Of a DNA stretch of 64,000 nt, positions 1 through 8,626 are shown piece by piece. Every line of letters starts with the position of its first letter. Positions within the stretch are counted from its first letter, which is position 1. The position numbers and the translations under genes are program-made. Below the pieces are notes generated by a model that was given only the letters and a program-made list of their open reading frames with translations, was not told the origin of the DNA and made no database searches. Source of the stretch: Streptomyces sp. NBC_01478 (lineage in GTDB: Bacteria > Actinomycetota > Actinomycetes > Streptomycetales > Streptomycetaceae); the NCBI RefSeq assembly GCF_036227225.1, contig NZ_CP109444.1, forward strand, positions 6,057,501 through 6,121,500. The letters are read 5' to 3'.

Positions 1-953
1 AGCAGACTTTTCGCGTCCGTGACGTCGATATCTCTGGGGTCGAGTTGCTTGATACTGTCGACAACGGCTTGGCGGTAGATCCGGTGCAGATCGTCCCGGA
101 CGTCCTCGGCGGCCTTCGCGACGTTGTAGATCGCGTCGACCATGGCATCGCATGTGTCGAAGAGAACGGCGAAGACGGGATGGCTGCTTCCTCTCTTCTT
201 CGCGTCGTCGTTGGACCAGTCGTAACCTTCGCGGTTCTTGCCCCAGGCGGAAGTCCCCCACAGCGTGCTGCAGAACGTCCGCATCGCGTTGTACCAGTCC
301 TGATCGGTCTGGTCGGTGATGCTGCCGACGAGGCCCGTCAGCATTCCGTCCACCATGCCGAGCGTGGTCTGCGGCATGCGCCATGCCTGGGAGATCGAGT
401 ACAGGCGCAGGTGATTGGGCAGCGGGAGGATCGTTGCCGCCTTACCCCAGCGGCACTCGTGCTCCAGCAGGGGACGCATGACAGCCAGGACCACGGCTTC
501 CAGGCCTTCGAGGGCCTCCTGCATCAAGTCCTGGCCCGGATCGATGTCCCCCCACTTGAAATCGGTGACCGGGCCGTATGCGGGGGCTTTGTCGATGACA
601 TGCGGGGTGGGCCGGGGCGTCGGCTGTCCTGTCGGCGAGGGGTTGGTGGCCGCGTCGGCCGCCGCGTAGTTGTTGGCAGTGGACGTGAAGCCGACGGCGG
701 CTCCTCCCACGCTCACCACGGATTTCGCCCAGACCTCGAGGAAGCGCTCGGCGACTTTCAGGTAGGCGGTCGTGAAGTCCTTCATCGCCGTACCCCGCCC
801 GCCGCCGTCCGGGTACCGGGCCAGTTCATCGAGGAACGACTTGATGCCACGGTCAAGAGGGTCCTGCTGGCCTGCTATGCCCGTTGAGACGCCGTACAGG
901 ACGGTCGGAGTGACATCGATCTTCCCGTTCCCCGGCTGCGTCGGGGTGCTCAT
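1..953 (-). CDS. Large T7SS-associated protein, N-terminal part (runs off window)
   Basis: The frame opens with ATG at 953 and stays open for 317 codons to the window edge, so the 3' end is missing. The product begins MSTPTQPGNGKIDV. It has a helical N-terminal region of about 100 residues, then a Pro/Thr-rich linker (NPSPTGQPTPRPTP) and a longer helical section with several Trp. There is no signal peptide. Its start overlaps the stop of a WXG100 gene (ATGA at 950-953), so the two are translationally coupled. This arrangement fits a type VII secretion substrate or polymorphic toxin with an N-terminal targeting region, with the effector domain probably beyond the window. The family is inferred from context; no catalytic motif is visible. 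Confidence 0.6.
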   Translation of the reverse strand, partial: MSTPTQPGNGKIDVTPTVLYGVSTGIAGQQDPLDRGIKSFLDELARYPDGGGRGTAMKDFTTAYLKVAERFLEVWAKSVVSVGGAAVGFTSTANNYAAADAATNPSPTGQPTPRPTPHVIDKAPAYGPVTDFKWGDIDPGQDLMQEALEGLEAVVLAVMRPLLEHECRWGKAATILPLPNHLRLYSISQAWRMPQTTLGMVDGMLTGLVGSITDQTDQDWYNAMRTFCSTLWGTSAWGKNREGYDWSNDDAKKRGSSHPVFAVLFDTCDAMVDAIYNVAKAAEDVRDDLHRIYRQAVVDSIKQLDPRDIDVTDAKSL

Positions 954-1267
954 CAGGCCGCTCCCCAGCCGCGCAGCACCGCCCGATGCGCCGCCGCGTA
1001 GTTCGCGTGACCGGTGGTGACGTACGCGTGCAGCCACTTCTGCGCGGCCTGCAGATCCTGTGCCGAGCGGTCCCACTCGTCCAGCTTCTCGACGAAGACC
1101 TCGCGGGCCTCGCCCTTCCAGGACAGGACGACCGGTTCGGCGCGGTCGTAGAGGTCTTCGAGTCTGGCGTTGAGCTGCTTGAGGATGTCCTCCAGCTCGG
1201 CGGTGAGGTCGTGGAGCGTGGCGAAGGAGACGGTTATGTGGTCGTCGTCGGAAGCCCCGGTCGACAT
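953..1267 (-). CDS. WXG100-family protein (WKG variant)
   Basis: A 104-residue, mostly helical protein with the WXG-type turn written WKG (LSWKGEAREVF) near the middle. This is the size and layout of EsxA/EsxB-like proteins, which form four-helix hairpin dimers and are exported by, or guide partners to, the type VII (ESX) secretion machine. The gene is coupled by an ATGA overlap to the downstream large effector-like gene and lies 70 bp after a second WXG100-like gene. The three probably form one operon in which this protein chaperones or targets the large one. No secretion ATPase (EccC) is visible in the window. Confidence 0.8.
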   Translation of the reverse strand: MSTGASDDDHITVSFATLHDLTAELEDILKQLNARLEDLYDRAEPVVLSWKGEAREVFVEKLDEWDRSAQDLQAAQKWLHAYVTTGHANYAAAHRAVLRGWGAA

Positions 1268-1336
1268 GATCCCCCTGGATATCGGTCGGCAACTATGGCT
1301 GGGTGATGGGCACTTGGCGGTTCGCGTGCAGAGGGA

Positions 1337-1765
1337 TCAGAAAGAGTCGAGGCTGCTGCGGGGTGGCGTCGGCGTATCGCCTGTCGCCTCCGCGTTGGGC
1401 GTGGACAGCTTGTCGACCTCGCTGCCGACGTTGACCTGGATTTTCCGCATCTGCTCCAGCACCTCGATGTCGTTCGCGGAGAAGCCGTCCCGACTCATCC
1501 TCACCGCCTGCTCCAGCAGCTTCATCACTTCGCGGATGCGTACGGCGTCCTCGGTCGCCGCGCGGTGGAACTCGCGGTACGCCGTCGCCGCCGGGCCGCG
1601 CCAGCCGGCCTCGACGCGGTCGACGATCGCGTCCATGCGTCCGACCTGCTTGTCGAGGTGATCCTGCATGTCGTCGAGGTCACCGGCGAGCTTGGTGAGG
1701 TCGCTGGACGTCACGCGCAGGTTGGGGCCGCCGCCCTGGTCCGCACCGGTTCCGGGCACTGCCAT
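1337..1765 (-). CDS. WXG100-like protein with C-terminal extension
   Basis: A 142-residue helical protein with a WRG turn (VEAGWRGPAATAYREF) in the position of the WXG motif, followed by a second helix and a roughly 40-residue extension ending in a Pro/Thr/Ser-rich tail. The start at 1765 (MAVPGTGADQ) is preferred over an upstream ATG because GGGGGCGAGG lies just ahead of it. It is first in the probable three-gene type VII secretion operon. Longer WXG proteins such as this often pair with the canonical one as a heterodimer. Its role as effector partner is inferred. Confidence 0.7.
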   Translation of the reverse strand: MAVPGTGADQGGGPNLRVTSSDLTKLAGDLDDMQDHLDKQVGRMDAIVDRVEAGWRGPAATAYREFHRAATEDAVRIREVMKLLEQAVRMSRDGFSANDIEVLEQMRKIQVNVGSEVDKLSTPNAEATGDTPTPPRSSLDSF

Positions 1766-1855
1766 GCCGTATCCTCGCCCCCGTCGCGTCGGCATCACAC
1801 GTCACTTGCTGTTGCAATAATCCTACGGTTCGCAGTGGGCCTGAAGCGAGGCCGT

Positions 1856-2302
1856 TCAGGGGCCTGTGAGGTCCAACTCCGCCCAGACGGTCTTGCCGAC
1901 GGTGAGCCTTTCCACGGCCCAACGGGCGGCCACCGTACGGACGATGAGCAGGCCGCGGCCGAACTGGTCGTCGGGGGTGGAGATTTGGGGCCACGGGAGC
2001 CGCTCGCCCCTCGGGTCGGTGACCGCCACGCGCAGGGCGTTGCCGTTCAGGGACGTCTCCACGCGGAACAGACGGTCACGGAGGCAGCCGTGCAGTAAGG
2101 CGTTCGTGCACAACTCGCTTGCCAACAGGGCCGCGTCGCCGGCGGAGTGGGGGTGTCCCCAGGTGGCGGTGAGGTGGGCGACGTGTCTGCGGGCGCGGGG
2201 GATGTTGCTCGGGTACGGGGTGTAGGTGACGGCGTCGTAGTGGTCGTAGTGGTCGTAGGGGCCGTTGGGCTTGGGGAGTCCGGGAGGACAGGAGTCGGTC
2301 AC
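1856..2302 (-). CDS. RsbW-like ATP-binding protein (HATPase_c_2)
   Basis: A 148-residue GHKL-type ATPase domain standing alone. It shows the N box (SELCTNALLHG), the G1 box (VTDPRGE) and the G2 box (FGRGLLIV). Proteins of this kind act as anti-sigma-factor kinases or ATP-binding regulators in Streptomyces. The start is taken as GTG at 2302, with AAGGAG 10 nt upstream; longer reading frames run into sequence without coding character. It is divergent from the XRE/DUF397 pair that follows. This trio (ATPase, XRE, DUF397) recurs at whiJ- and abaA-like developmental loci. Its target sigma factor cannot be read from the sequence. Confidence 0.85.
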   Translation of the reverse strand: MTDSCPPGLPKPNGPYDHYDHYDAVTYTPYPSNIPRARRHVAHLTATWGHPHSAGDAALLASELCTNALLHGCLRDRLFRVETSLNGNALRVAVTDPRGERLPWPQISTPDDQFGRGLLIVRTVAARWAVERLTVGKTVWAELDLTGP

Positions 2303-2548
2303 CGGGGTGCATCTCCTTGTGCGATGGAGGGATGGGGGCCAGGTGGGGTGGCTCTGCCGGGCTGTGCTGGATGCGGGCAGCGCGGTGCACTTCCGCCAAC
2401 TGGTGTCGCTGGGTGGCTTGTTGAGCACTGACGGTAGCGAGATCTTTGAGGTATGTGCAAGCAGTCTCGGGGAAATCTGTCTCCGAATTTGCTTGCGGTG
2501 CTGCGCTGGCGAACTGCACACTGGCCGCGACCCGGGAGGTAATCCGAC

Positions 2549-3430
2549 GTGACCGCAGGCCAGTTCATGCGCGGGAATCGCGTATCCACCGTCCTTGCAC
2601 GCAAGTTGGGCGGTGAGCTGCTGAGGCTGCGGGACGAGGCAGGACTAACCCAGCCGCAGGCCGCCGAGGCGCTGTCCGCCACGGCTGCCAAGGTCGCCAA
2701 GATGGAGCGTGGGTGGGTGCCGTTCCGGGACCCCGACATCCGGATCCTGTGCGACCTGTACGGCGTGACCGGCCCTAAGGCTGTGGAACGTTTGCTGAGC
2801 CTCGCCAGGACTGACCGCGAGCGCCGCAAGGCCAAGGGATGGTGGAACCAGTACCCGGAACTGCGCTCCCTGGTGGAATACGTGGCCCTGGAGGACATCG
2901 CCACCAGCGTCCGTACGTGGCAAGGCGCCTTTGTCCCGGGCCTGTTGCAGACCCCGGACTATGCCCGCGCTCTCGCGATCGGCAACGCCGACTGGGACGA
3001 TCCGGACGACGTCGAGCGCTTCGTCGAGGCGAAGATTGCGCGGCAGGCGCGGCTGACGGACGTGAACTCCCTCAACCTGTGGGCAGTTGTGGGCGAGGGG
3101 GCCTTGCGTCAGCTTGTCGGTGGCCGGGAAGTCATGCGGGTGCAACTGGCGCACCTGGCGGAGGTGGCCCGCCTGCCCAACATCAGGCTTCAGGTTGTGC
3201 CGTTCCTCGCGGGTTCCCATCCCGGCATGACCAGCGCGTTCAGCGTCGTGTCCTTCGCCGAACCCGGTGCAATGGACGTGGTCTACATGGACACCACCTC
3301 ATCTACCCTGTGGCTGGAGAGCGAGGCCGACGCCGCACGTCACAACACCACGTTCGAGCGCATCACCCGCAGCGGACTCGCGCTTCGCGATTCCACCGCC
3401 CTGATCGAACGCATCCGCAAGGAGCTGTGA
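2549..3430 (+). CDS. WhiJ-type XRE regulator with DUF5753 domain
   Basis: A 293-residue protein. The N-terminal helix-turn-helix spans roughly residues 12-70 (LGGELLRLRDEAGLTQPQAAEALSATAAKVAKMERG), followed by the DUF5753 ligand or partner domain starting with the usual WWNQYP and containing FVPGLLQTPDYARA. GGGAGG precedes the GTG start. The gene is followed 3 bp later by a DUF397 gene, which is the standard partner arrangement: the small acidic protein modulates the repressor in WhiJ- and BldB-like developmental systems. One of three such modules in the window. Confidence 0.9.
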   Translation: MTAGQFMRGNRVSTVLARKLGGELLRLRDEAGLTQPQAAEALSATAAKVAKMERGWVPFRDPDIRILCDLYGVTGPKAVERLLSLARTDRERRKAKGWWNQYPELRSLVEYVALEDIATSVRTWQGAFVPGLLQTPDYARALAIGNADWDDPDDVERFVEAKIARQARLTDVNSLNLWAVVGEGALRQLVGGREVMRVQLAHLAEVARLPNIRLQVVPFLAGSHPGMTSAFSVVSFAEPGAMDVVYMDTTSSTLWLESEADAARHNTTFERITRSGLALRDSTALIERIRKEL

Positions 3431-3433
3431 ACC

Positions 3434-3613
3434 GTGCCGCACTTCGAGTTCGCCAAGTCCACTTACAGCAGCGGCAACGGCGAATGTGTCGAAGTCGCCG
3501 GCAACATCCCCACCACCATCGCCGTCCGCGACTCCAAGCAGGGCAACGGACCCATACTCCGGCTCACCCCCACCGCCTGGGCCGCGTTTACCGCGCACCT
3601 AGGTGTGCTCTAG
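3434..3613 (+). CDS. DUF397 small acidic protein
   Basis: A 59-residue protein with the DUF397 signature FAKSTYSSGNGECVEVA, then VRDSK and LRLTPTAWAAF. The GTG start is 3 bp after the stop of the XRE gene, so they are co-transcribed. DUF397 proteins partner the adjacent XRE/DUF5753 regulators and are thought to counteract or tune their DNA binding. Its stop overlaps the end of the convergent gene by 4 bp. Confidence 0.9.
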   Translation: MPHFEFAKSTYSSGNGECVEVAGNIPTTIAVRDSKQGNGPILRLTPTAWAAFTAHLGVL

Positions 3614-4347
3614 CTCGGTTCCCACCTCGGTGAGTGCGCCTCCCGCAGGTGCTCCGTGAAGACGCCGGCGATGAGCGGGAGGAAGTCGGTGAAGCGTTCG
3701 CCGGCCGAGCCCCCGCCCGCCTCGGCTCTGCCGAAGAACCTCGCCAACTGGTCCTCGGTGTGGAACACCGCCAGGGCCTCGGCGCACTCGGCGATCAGGC
3801 CGGGGAGCTGCCAGGGGCACCACGGGTGGGTGTCCGAGACGACCAGGCGGAGGCCTTCCTCGGGTGTCGCGTCCTGCATGTCGTCGTCGACGGCCAGACC
3901 GTCCTGGCCGAAGTAGAGCACCAGGAGCTGGGTCAACCGAGGGAAACGCAGGGCGAGTTCACCGGTCGCCAGAGGTGTGCCGAAGATGGCCTCGCGGTCG
4001 AACGGTGCCTTCCAGCGCTCGATGTACGCCGCCATCTCGCGGTAGACCTCGGGCGTACGGCCCTTGGACGTGGCCGGCGGCAGGTGTGTCAGGGAGAGAT
4101 GGCCGCCGTCCGGGTGGCGCTCGAACAGGTCGGCCGCGCGGCGGAGTTGGGCCGCGATCTCGTACAGGTTCCGTCCGCCGCTCTCCTCGGCGACCCACAG
4201 TCCGCGGATCACCGGGAACAGGTCGCGCTGCCACTTCTCGGCGTCGTCGGGGAGGGGGCTCCCGACGAAGTTCCCGTAGCGAGCCAACAGGGTCCGGGCG
4301 CCCGAGAGTTCGGCGTACCGGGCCAATTCCCGGTGGTTCGGCAGCAT
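3610..4347 (-). CDS. Conserved hypothetical protein
   Basis: A 245-residue, mainly helical, acidic protein that I do not recognise. Conserved-looking stretches include RTLLARYGNFVGSPLP, LTHLPPA, VLYFGQDGLAVDDDMQ and WCPWQLPGLIAECAEAL. It has no signal peptide, membrane segment or catalytic motif. The frame is open further upstream to 4419, but that extension runs through the inverted repeat that terminates the carboxypeptidase gene, so the ATG at 4347 (MLPNHRELARY) is preferred; the ribosome site there is weak. It converges with the DUF397 gene. Confidence 0.6.
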   Translation of the reverse strand: MLPNHRELARYAELSGARTLLARYGNFVGSPLPDDAEKWQRDLFPVIRGLWVAEESGGRNLYEIAAQLRRAADLFERHPDGGHLSLTHLPPATSKGRTPEVYREMAAYIERWKAPFDREAIFGTPLATGELALRFPRLTQLLVLYFGQDGLAVDDDMQDATPEEGLRLVVSDTHPWCPWQLPGLIAECAEALAVFHTEDQLARFFGRAEAGGGSAGERFTDFLPLIAGVFTEHLREAHSPRWEPS

Positions 4348-4401
4348 GACCAACGCGCATCCTCGGAGACAGCCGTGGAAGGGACAGTTGTAGACGACAA
4401 A

Positions 4402-4431
4402 GGGGCCCGCCGCTGGCATGCGGCAGGCCCC
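4402..4431 (-). terminator. Probable terminator of the carboxypeptidase gene
   Basis: GGGGCCTGCCGC and GCGGCGGGCCCC (minus strand) form a 12-bp stem with one mismatch and a 6-nt loop, 19 bp after the stop codon. There is only a weak T stretch after it. Confidence 0.6.
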
Positions 4432-4449
4432 GGAGAACGTGTCGGTATG

Positions 4450-5361
4450 TCAGCCGATCGTCGCGAAGCCGTAGTTGAGGAGCTTCGTCGCGTCGGTCGC
4501 GCGCTGGGTGACGGAGGACGACGCGAGGACCGTGCCGATGACCGTCTTGCCGTTGCGGGTGGCGGCGAAGACGAGGCAGTACTTGGCCTCGGGGCCGGAG
4601 CCGGTCTTCACGCCGATCGTGCCGCTGTAGCTGCTGAGCAGGGTGTTCGTGTTGGTCCAGGCAGCCATCGTGCGGGTGCTGCCGGTCTTGGTGATCGTCT
4701 TGGCCTTGTACGACTTCGTCTTGACGACCGTCTTGAACGTGGCGTTCTTCATCACGTTGCTGGCGAGCTTCGTCAGGTCGCGCGGCGTCGAGTAGTTGTT
4801 GCCGTTGCCGATGCCGTCGAACGAGTCGAACTTCGTGTTCGTCAGGCCGAGCGTCTTAGCCGTCGAGTTCATTTTCGCGATGAACGACTTCACGCGCGCG
4901 GCCCGCGTCGAGCCCGAGCCGAACTTGTCGGCCAGCGCGTACGCCGCGTCGCAGCCCGACGGCAGCATCAGGCCGTAGAGGAGCTGGCGGACGGTGACCT
5001 TGTCGCCGACGATCAGGTGGGCGGAGGAGGCGGTGTTGGCGACGATGTAGTCGCTGTACGCCTTCTGGATGGTGACCTTGGCGTCGAGGTTGAGGTTCGC
5101 CTGGGAGAGCACGACCTTCGCGGTCATGATCTTCGTGGTGGAGCCCGTCGACCGCTTGGTGTCCGCGGCCTTCGTGTAGAGCGACTTGCCGGTGGCGTTG
5201 TTCATCACATAGCCGCCCGCCGCCACGATGGACGGCTTCGTAACAGCCTGCGCGGGTGCCGCGGTCAGGGCGCCGGTCGCGAGCACGGCGCCTGCGGTCA
5301 CGGTGACCGCGGCGGCTCTGCGGAAGCGGCTGCCCTTGATGCCGGTAATGGCAGTAATCAA
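4450..5361 (-). CDS. D-alanyl-D-alanine carboxypeptidase (peptidase S11)
   Basis: A low-molecular-mass penicillin-binding protein that trims pentapeptide stems of peptidoglycan outside the membrane. All three active-site motifs are present: SxxK (STTK in GSTTKIMTAK), SxN as SGC (LPSGCDAAYALA) and KTG (GVKTGSG). A signal peptide with RR, a hydrophobic stretch and a cleavage-like APAQA precedes the mature protein. The start is uncertain: TTG at 5361 with GGGG ahead fits signal-peptide length, but the frame stays open to 5601. The upstream region holds two imperfect copies of a 36-bp sequence. The gene is followed by a terminator. Confidence 0.88.
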   Translation of the reverse strand: MITAITGIKGSRFRRAAAVTVTAGAVLATGALTAAPAQAVTKPSIVAAGGYVMNNATGKSLYTKAADTKRSTGSTTKIMTAKVVLSQANLNLDAKVTIQKAYSDYIVANTASSAHLIVGDKVTVRQLLYGLMLPSGCDAAYALADKFGSGSTRAARVKSFIAKMNSTAKTLGLTNTKFDSFDGIGNGNNYSTPRDLTKLASNVMKNATFKTVVKTKSYKAKTITKTGSTRTMAAWTNTNTLLSSYSGTIGVKTGSGPEAKYCLVFAATRNGKTVIGTVLASSSVTQRATDATKLLNYGFATIG

Positions 5362-5365
5362 CTGA

Positions 5366-5516
5366 GGTACCCCGAATACGTTGAATGCCCCTGAGGAACG
5401 GCCCAGTTGGAGGGGGGAAAGAGAGGGCCGCACGTGTGTGACACGTAAGTAGCACAGAAGGTTGTGCGGTTGCTGGGCCGGGTTCCCCGAATGTGTGAAA
5501 CGCCCCCGAGAACCGG
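5366..5516. repeat. Imperfect 36-bp direct repeat upstream of the carboxypeptidase gene
   Basis: 5366-5401 and 5481-5516 share the block GG-T-(A/T)-CCCCGAAT and CGCCCC-type sequence over the same 36-bp length, 115 bp apart. The pair could be duplicated regulator sites or a duplicated 5' end of the gene. No function is known to me. Confidence 0.45.
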
Positions 5517-5629
5517 CCGAGGAAATGCACCACCGTAGACGCGCCCCCGGCCCCCGTTGGTTCCGTCTGGTTCCGTCCGCATCCTGGACGTCCGTCCTCA
5601 TGCGTACGTGTTGTATCTATGCTGTTCGC

Positions 5630-6325
5630 ATGTCGTCCCCGTCCCTCGTCGCCACCGGTTCCGCCTCCTCCGCCCCGTCGCCCGCCGTCAAGCAACCCCC
5701 CGCCGCCGACCGCGTCTACACCCACGTCAAACAGGGTGTCCTGGACCGGCGGTACGAAGGCGGAACCCTGCTCACCGAGGGCGAGTTGGCCGAGGCCGTC
5801 GGAGTGTCACGGACACCCGTGCGGGAGGCGCTGCTGCGCCTGGAGGTCGAGGGACTGATCAGGCTCTACCCGAAGAAGGGCGCCCTCGTCCTGCCCGTCT
5901 CCTCGCAGGAGATCGCGGACGTGGTGGAGACCCGGATGCTGGTCGAGCAGCACGCGGTCCGCAAGGTCGTACCGGCGTCACCGACCCTCATCGCGCGGCT
6001 CGAAGAACTCCTCGACCGGCAGCGGGAACAGGCCGCCGCGGGCGACCTGGCCGGCGCCGCCGTCACCGACCGCTGCTTCCACGCCGAGATCGTCCGCAGC
6101 GGCGGCAACGAGATCCTCTCCCGCCTCTACGACCAACTCCGCGACCGGCAACTGCGGATGGGCGTCGCCATCATGCACTCGCACCCCGACCGCATCGCCA
6201 AGACGCTCACCGAGCACGCGGCGATCCTGGACGCGCTGCGCACCGGCGACGCCGAGGCGGCGGCCGGGATCGTGCACCAGCACGTCGACTGGTTCTCCCA
6301 CCTGGCTCGGGGCGAGGTCCGATGA
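5630..6325 (+). CDS. GntR/FadR-family transcriptional regulator
   Basis: A 231-residue regulator: winged helix-turn-helix (VYTHVKQGVLDRRYEGGTLLTEGELAEAVGVSRTPVREALLRL split over residues 26-70) and a helical FCD effector domain with His-containing metal-site motifs (CFHAEIVRSGGN, EHAAILDALRTGD). It probably represses itself and the MFS gene that overlaps its stop by ATGA, with an organic acid as ligand. The ATG at 5630 is chosen because a -10-like TATCTATGCT lies close upstream and no ribosome site is seen, suggesting a leaderless message; the frame extends upstream to 5462. Confidence 0.85.
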   Translation: MSSPSLVATGSASSAPSPAVKQPPAADRVYTHVKQGVLDRRYEGGTLLTEGELAEAVGVSRTPVREALLRLEVEGLIRLYPKKGALVLPVSSQEIADVVETRMLVEQHAVRKVVPASPTLIARLEELLDRQREQAAAGDLAGAAVTDRCFHAEIVRSGGNEILSRLYDQLRDRQLRMGVAIMHSHPDRIAKTLTEHAAILDALRTGDAEAAAGIVHQHVDWFSHLARGEVR

Positions 6326-7650
6326 GCAGCAGCAGCAGCGGCAGCAGCAGTTCCAGTTCCGCGCTGTCCCTGCCCGGTGATCCGCCCGGTGGCCGCCGCG
6401 CCCTCGCCGTGTGGGGCATCGGCGTCTCCGTCTACTTCGTCGCCGTCATCTTCCGTACGTCCCTGGGTGTCGCCGGCCTCGACGCGGCCGAGCGCTTCCA
6501 CGTCAACGCCTCGGCCCTGTCGACGTTCTCGATCCTCCAACTCCTCGTCTACGCGGGCATGCAGATACCCGTCGGCCTGCTCGTCGACAGCCTCGGCACC
6601 AAGAAGGTGCTGACCATCGGGGTGGTGCTGTTCACCGCCGGCCAGCTCGGCTTCGCCTTCTCCCCCTCCTACGGCACCGCCCTCGCCTCCCGCGCACTGC
6701 TCGGCTGCGGCGACGCGATGACGTTCATCAGCGTGCTGCGGCTCGGCACCCGCTGGTTCCCGGCGCGGCGCGGGCCGATGGTCGCGCAGCTCGCGGGCCT
6801 CGCCGGAATGGCCGGAAATCTCGTCTCCACCCTGGTGATCGCCCGCCTGCTGCACGGCATCGGCTGGACGGCCGCCTTCGCGGGCAGCGCGCTCGCAGGG
6901 GTCGTAGTCCTCGTCCTGCTGCTGTTGTTCCTGAAGGACCACCCCGAGGGGCACGAACCGGAGCCGTTCCCGCACCGGGGCGCGGCCTACGTCCGCCGTC
7001 AGATCGCCGCCTCCTGGCGCGAACCGGGCACCCGCCTCGGCCTCTGGGTGCACTTCACCACCCAGTTCCCGGCGATGGTGTTCCTGCTCCTGTGGGGCCT
7101 GCCGTTCCTGGTCCAGGCGCAGGGCCTGTCCCGCGCCACCGCCGGCGAACTCCTCACCCTCGTCGTCCTGTCCAACATGCTGGTGGGCCTGGTCTACGGC
7201 CAGGTCGTCGCCCGGCACCACACGGCACGGCTGCCGCTCGCGCTGGGCACGATCGGCGCTACGGCCTTGATCTGGGCGGTCGTCCTCGTCTACCCCGGTG
7301 ACCACACGCCGATGTGGCTGCTGATCGTGCTGTGCGCCGTGCTCGGCGCCTGCGGTCCCGCCTCGATGCTCGGCTTCGACTTCGCCCGCCCGGCCAACCC
7401 GCCGGAGCGTCAGGGCACCGCCTCCGGCATCACCAACATGGGTGGTTTCACGGCCTCGATGACGACCCTGTTCGCGGTCGGCGTCCTCCTCGACGCGACC
7501 GACGACAACTACTCGATCGCCTTCTCGGTGATCTTCCTGCTCCAGGCGATCGGCGTCAGCCAGATCCTCCGGCTGCGGAGCAGGGCGGCCCGCCGCGAGC
7601 GCGAACGGCTGGTGGCGAGCCGGGTGGAGACGGTCCACGTGCCCGCGTAG
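6322..7650 (+). CDS. MFS transporter
   Basis: A 442-residue major facilitator protein with 12 predicted membrane segments and the loop 2-3 signature region (GLLVDSLGTKKVL). The N-terminus is an unusual serine run (MSSSSSGSSSSSSALS) coded by AGC repeats. It starts inside the stop of the GntR gene, so the two are one operon and the regulator likely controls export or uptake of its own ligand. The substrate cannot be deduced. Confidence 0.9.
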   Translation: MSSSSSGSSSSSSALSLPGDPPGGRRALAVWGIGVSVYFVAVIFRTSLGVAGLDAAERFHVNASALSTFSILQLLVYAGMQIPVGLLVDSLGTKKVLTIGVVLFTAGQLGFAFSPSYGTALASRALLGCGDAMTFISVLRLGTRWFPARRGPMVAQLAGLAGMAGNLVSTLVIARLLHGIGWTAAFAGSALAGVVVLVLLLLFLKDHPEGHEPEPFPHRGAAYVRRQIAASWREPGTRLGLWVHFTTQFPAMVFLLLWGLPFLVQAQGLSRATAGELLTLVVLSNMLVGLVYGQVVARHHTARLPLALGTIGATALIWAVVLVYPGDHTPMWLLIVLCAVLGACGPASMLGFDFARPANPPERQGTASGITNMGGFTASMTTLFAVGVLLDATDDNYSIAFSVIFLLQAIGVSQILRLRSRAARRERERLVASRVETVHVPA

Positions 7651-7744
7651 CCCCTGCCGGGGTGGAGCGGGTGCCTGGTGCCGGTGCGGCCCACACGCCC
7701 CGTCGACCCCACGCCCCTTCTCACACGAGTCTCACACGACTTTC

Positions 7745-8554
7745 TTACGCCGGTACGAGCGTGAGGTAGGCGATCCCCAACACGCCCCGGTAGCTCATCC
7801 ACTGGGCCCGGTGCCGGTCGAGGCGCTCGCGGGTCTCGGCGGCCAGCGGATGGTCGCCGTGCCCGGCGAGCCACACCTCCGTGTCCGCCTGGTACCCCGC
7901 CTCGAACTCCTCCCACTCGTCCGCGTTCGCCGTCTCGACCCACTCGGGACGGAACCCGGCCGCCACGGCGAGGTCGACGAGCGTCGCCAGGTCGTAGTAC
8001 TCGTCGGCACGCGCCTCGGGCCACATGCCGGACAGCTCGGCCGGAGTCGGCGGGCGCTGCCAGAAACCCTCGCCGAGCAGCACCCGTCCCCCGTCGGCGA
8101 CGAGCTGCCGCAGTTCCCGCAGGGCTCCGGCGATGTGCCGGGGAGGCTCCTCGGGGCTGAGGGCATGGCTCGAGCTCAGACACAGGACCACATCGGCCGG
8201 CCCGCGCGTCGTCCCCACGGCCGACTCCTCGACGAACGCGACCCGCTCCGCGAGCCCCCGCGCCTCGGCATCGCGCCGCCCACGGGCCAGATCCCGCGCG
8301 TCCAGGTCGACTCCGGTACCCCGCGCCTCCGGTACGGCGGTCAGCAACCGGAGCATCAACTCGCCCCAGCCGCAGCCCAGATCGAGCACCGTCCGCGGCG
8401 CCGCACCCGCCAGCCGCCGTACGATCCGGGTCGCGCGCTCCTCGGAGAGGGGACCGTGGAAGGTGAGCCGGGTGAGGCGGGGCGGACCGTCGCCGGGCTC
8501 GGTGTTCTCGGCGTTCTCGGTGTTGTCGGTTCTGGTGGACGTCACGTCAGACAT
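7745..8554 (-). CDS. Class I SAM-dependent methyltransferase
   Basis: A 269-residue cytosolic methyltransferase. Motif I (VLDLGCGWGE, residues 56-65) and the acidic end of beta-2 (GVDLDARDLARGRRDA) form the SAM site, followed by a motif II-like stretch (ADVVLCLSSSHAL). The substrate is unknown. The gene is monocistronic and convergent with the MFS gene, with no clear terminator in the 94-bp gap. Confidence 0.85.
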   Translation of the reverse strand: MSDVTSTRTDNTENAENTEPGDGPPRLTRLTFHGPLSEERATRIVRRLAGAAPRTVLDLGCGWGELMLRLLTAVPEARGTGVDLDARDLARGRRDAEARGLAERVAFVEESAVGTTRGPADVVLCLSSSHALSPEEPPRHIAGALRELRQLVADGGRVLLGEGFWQRPPTPAELSGMWPEARADEYYDLATLVDLAVAAGFRPEWVETANADEWEEFEAGYQADTEVWLAGHGDHPLAAETRERLDRHRAQWMSYRGVLGIAYLTLVPA

Positions 8555-8626
8555 GCGGCGGAGGCTAGCGGCACACAGCCGATCACCGACAACGAATTTC
8601 CGCTCCCGGTGACTGACGTGGGCGGG

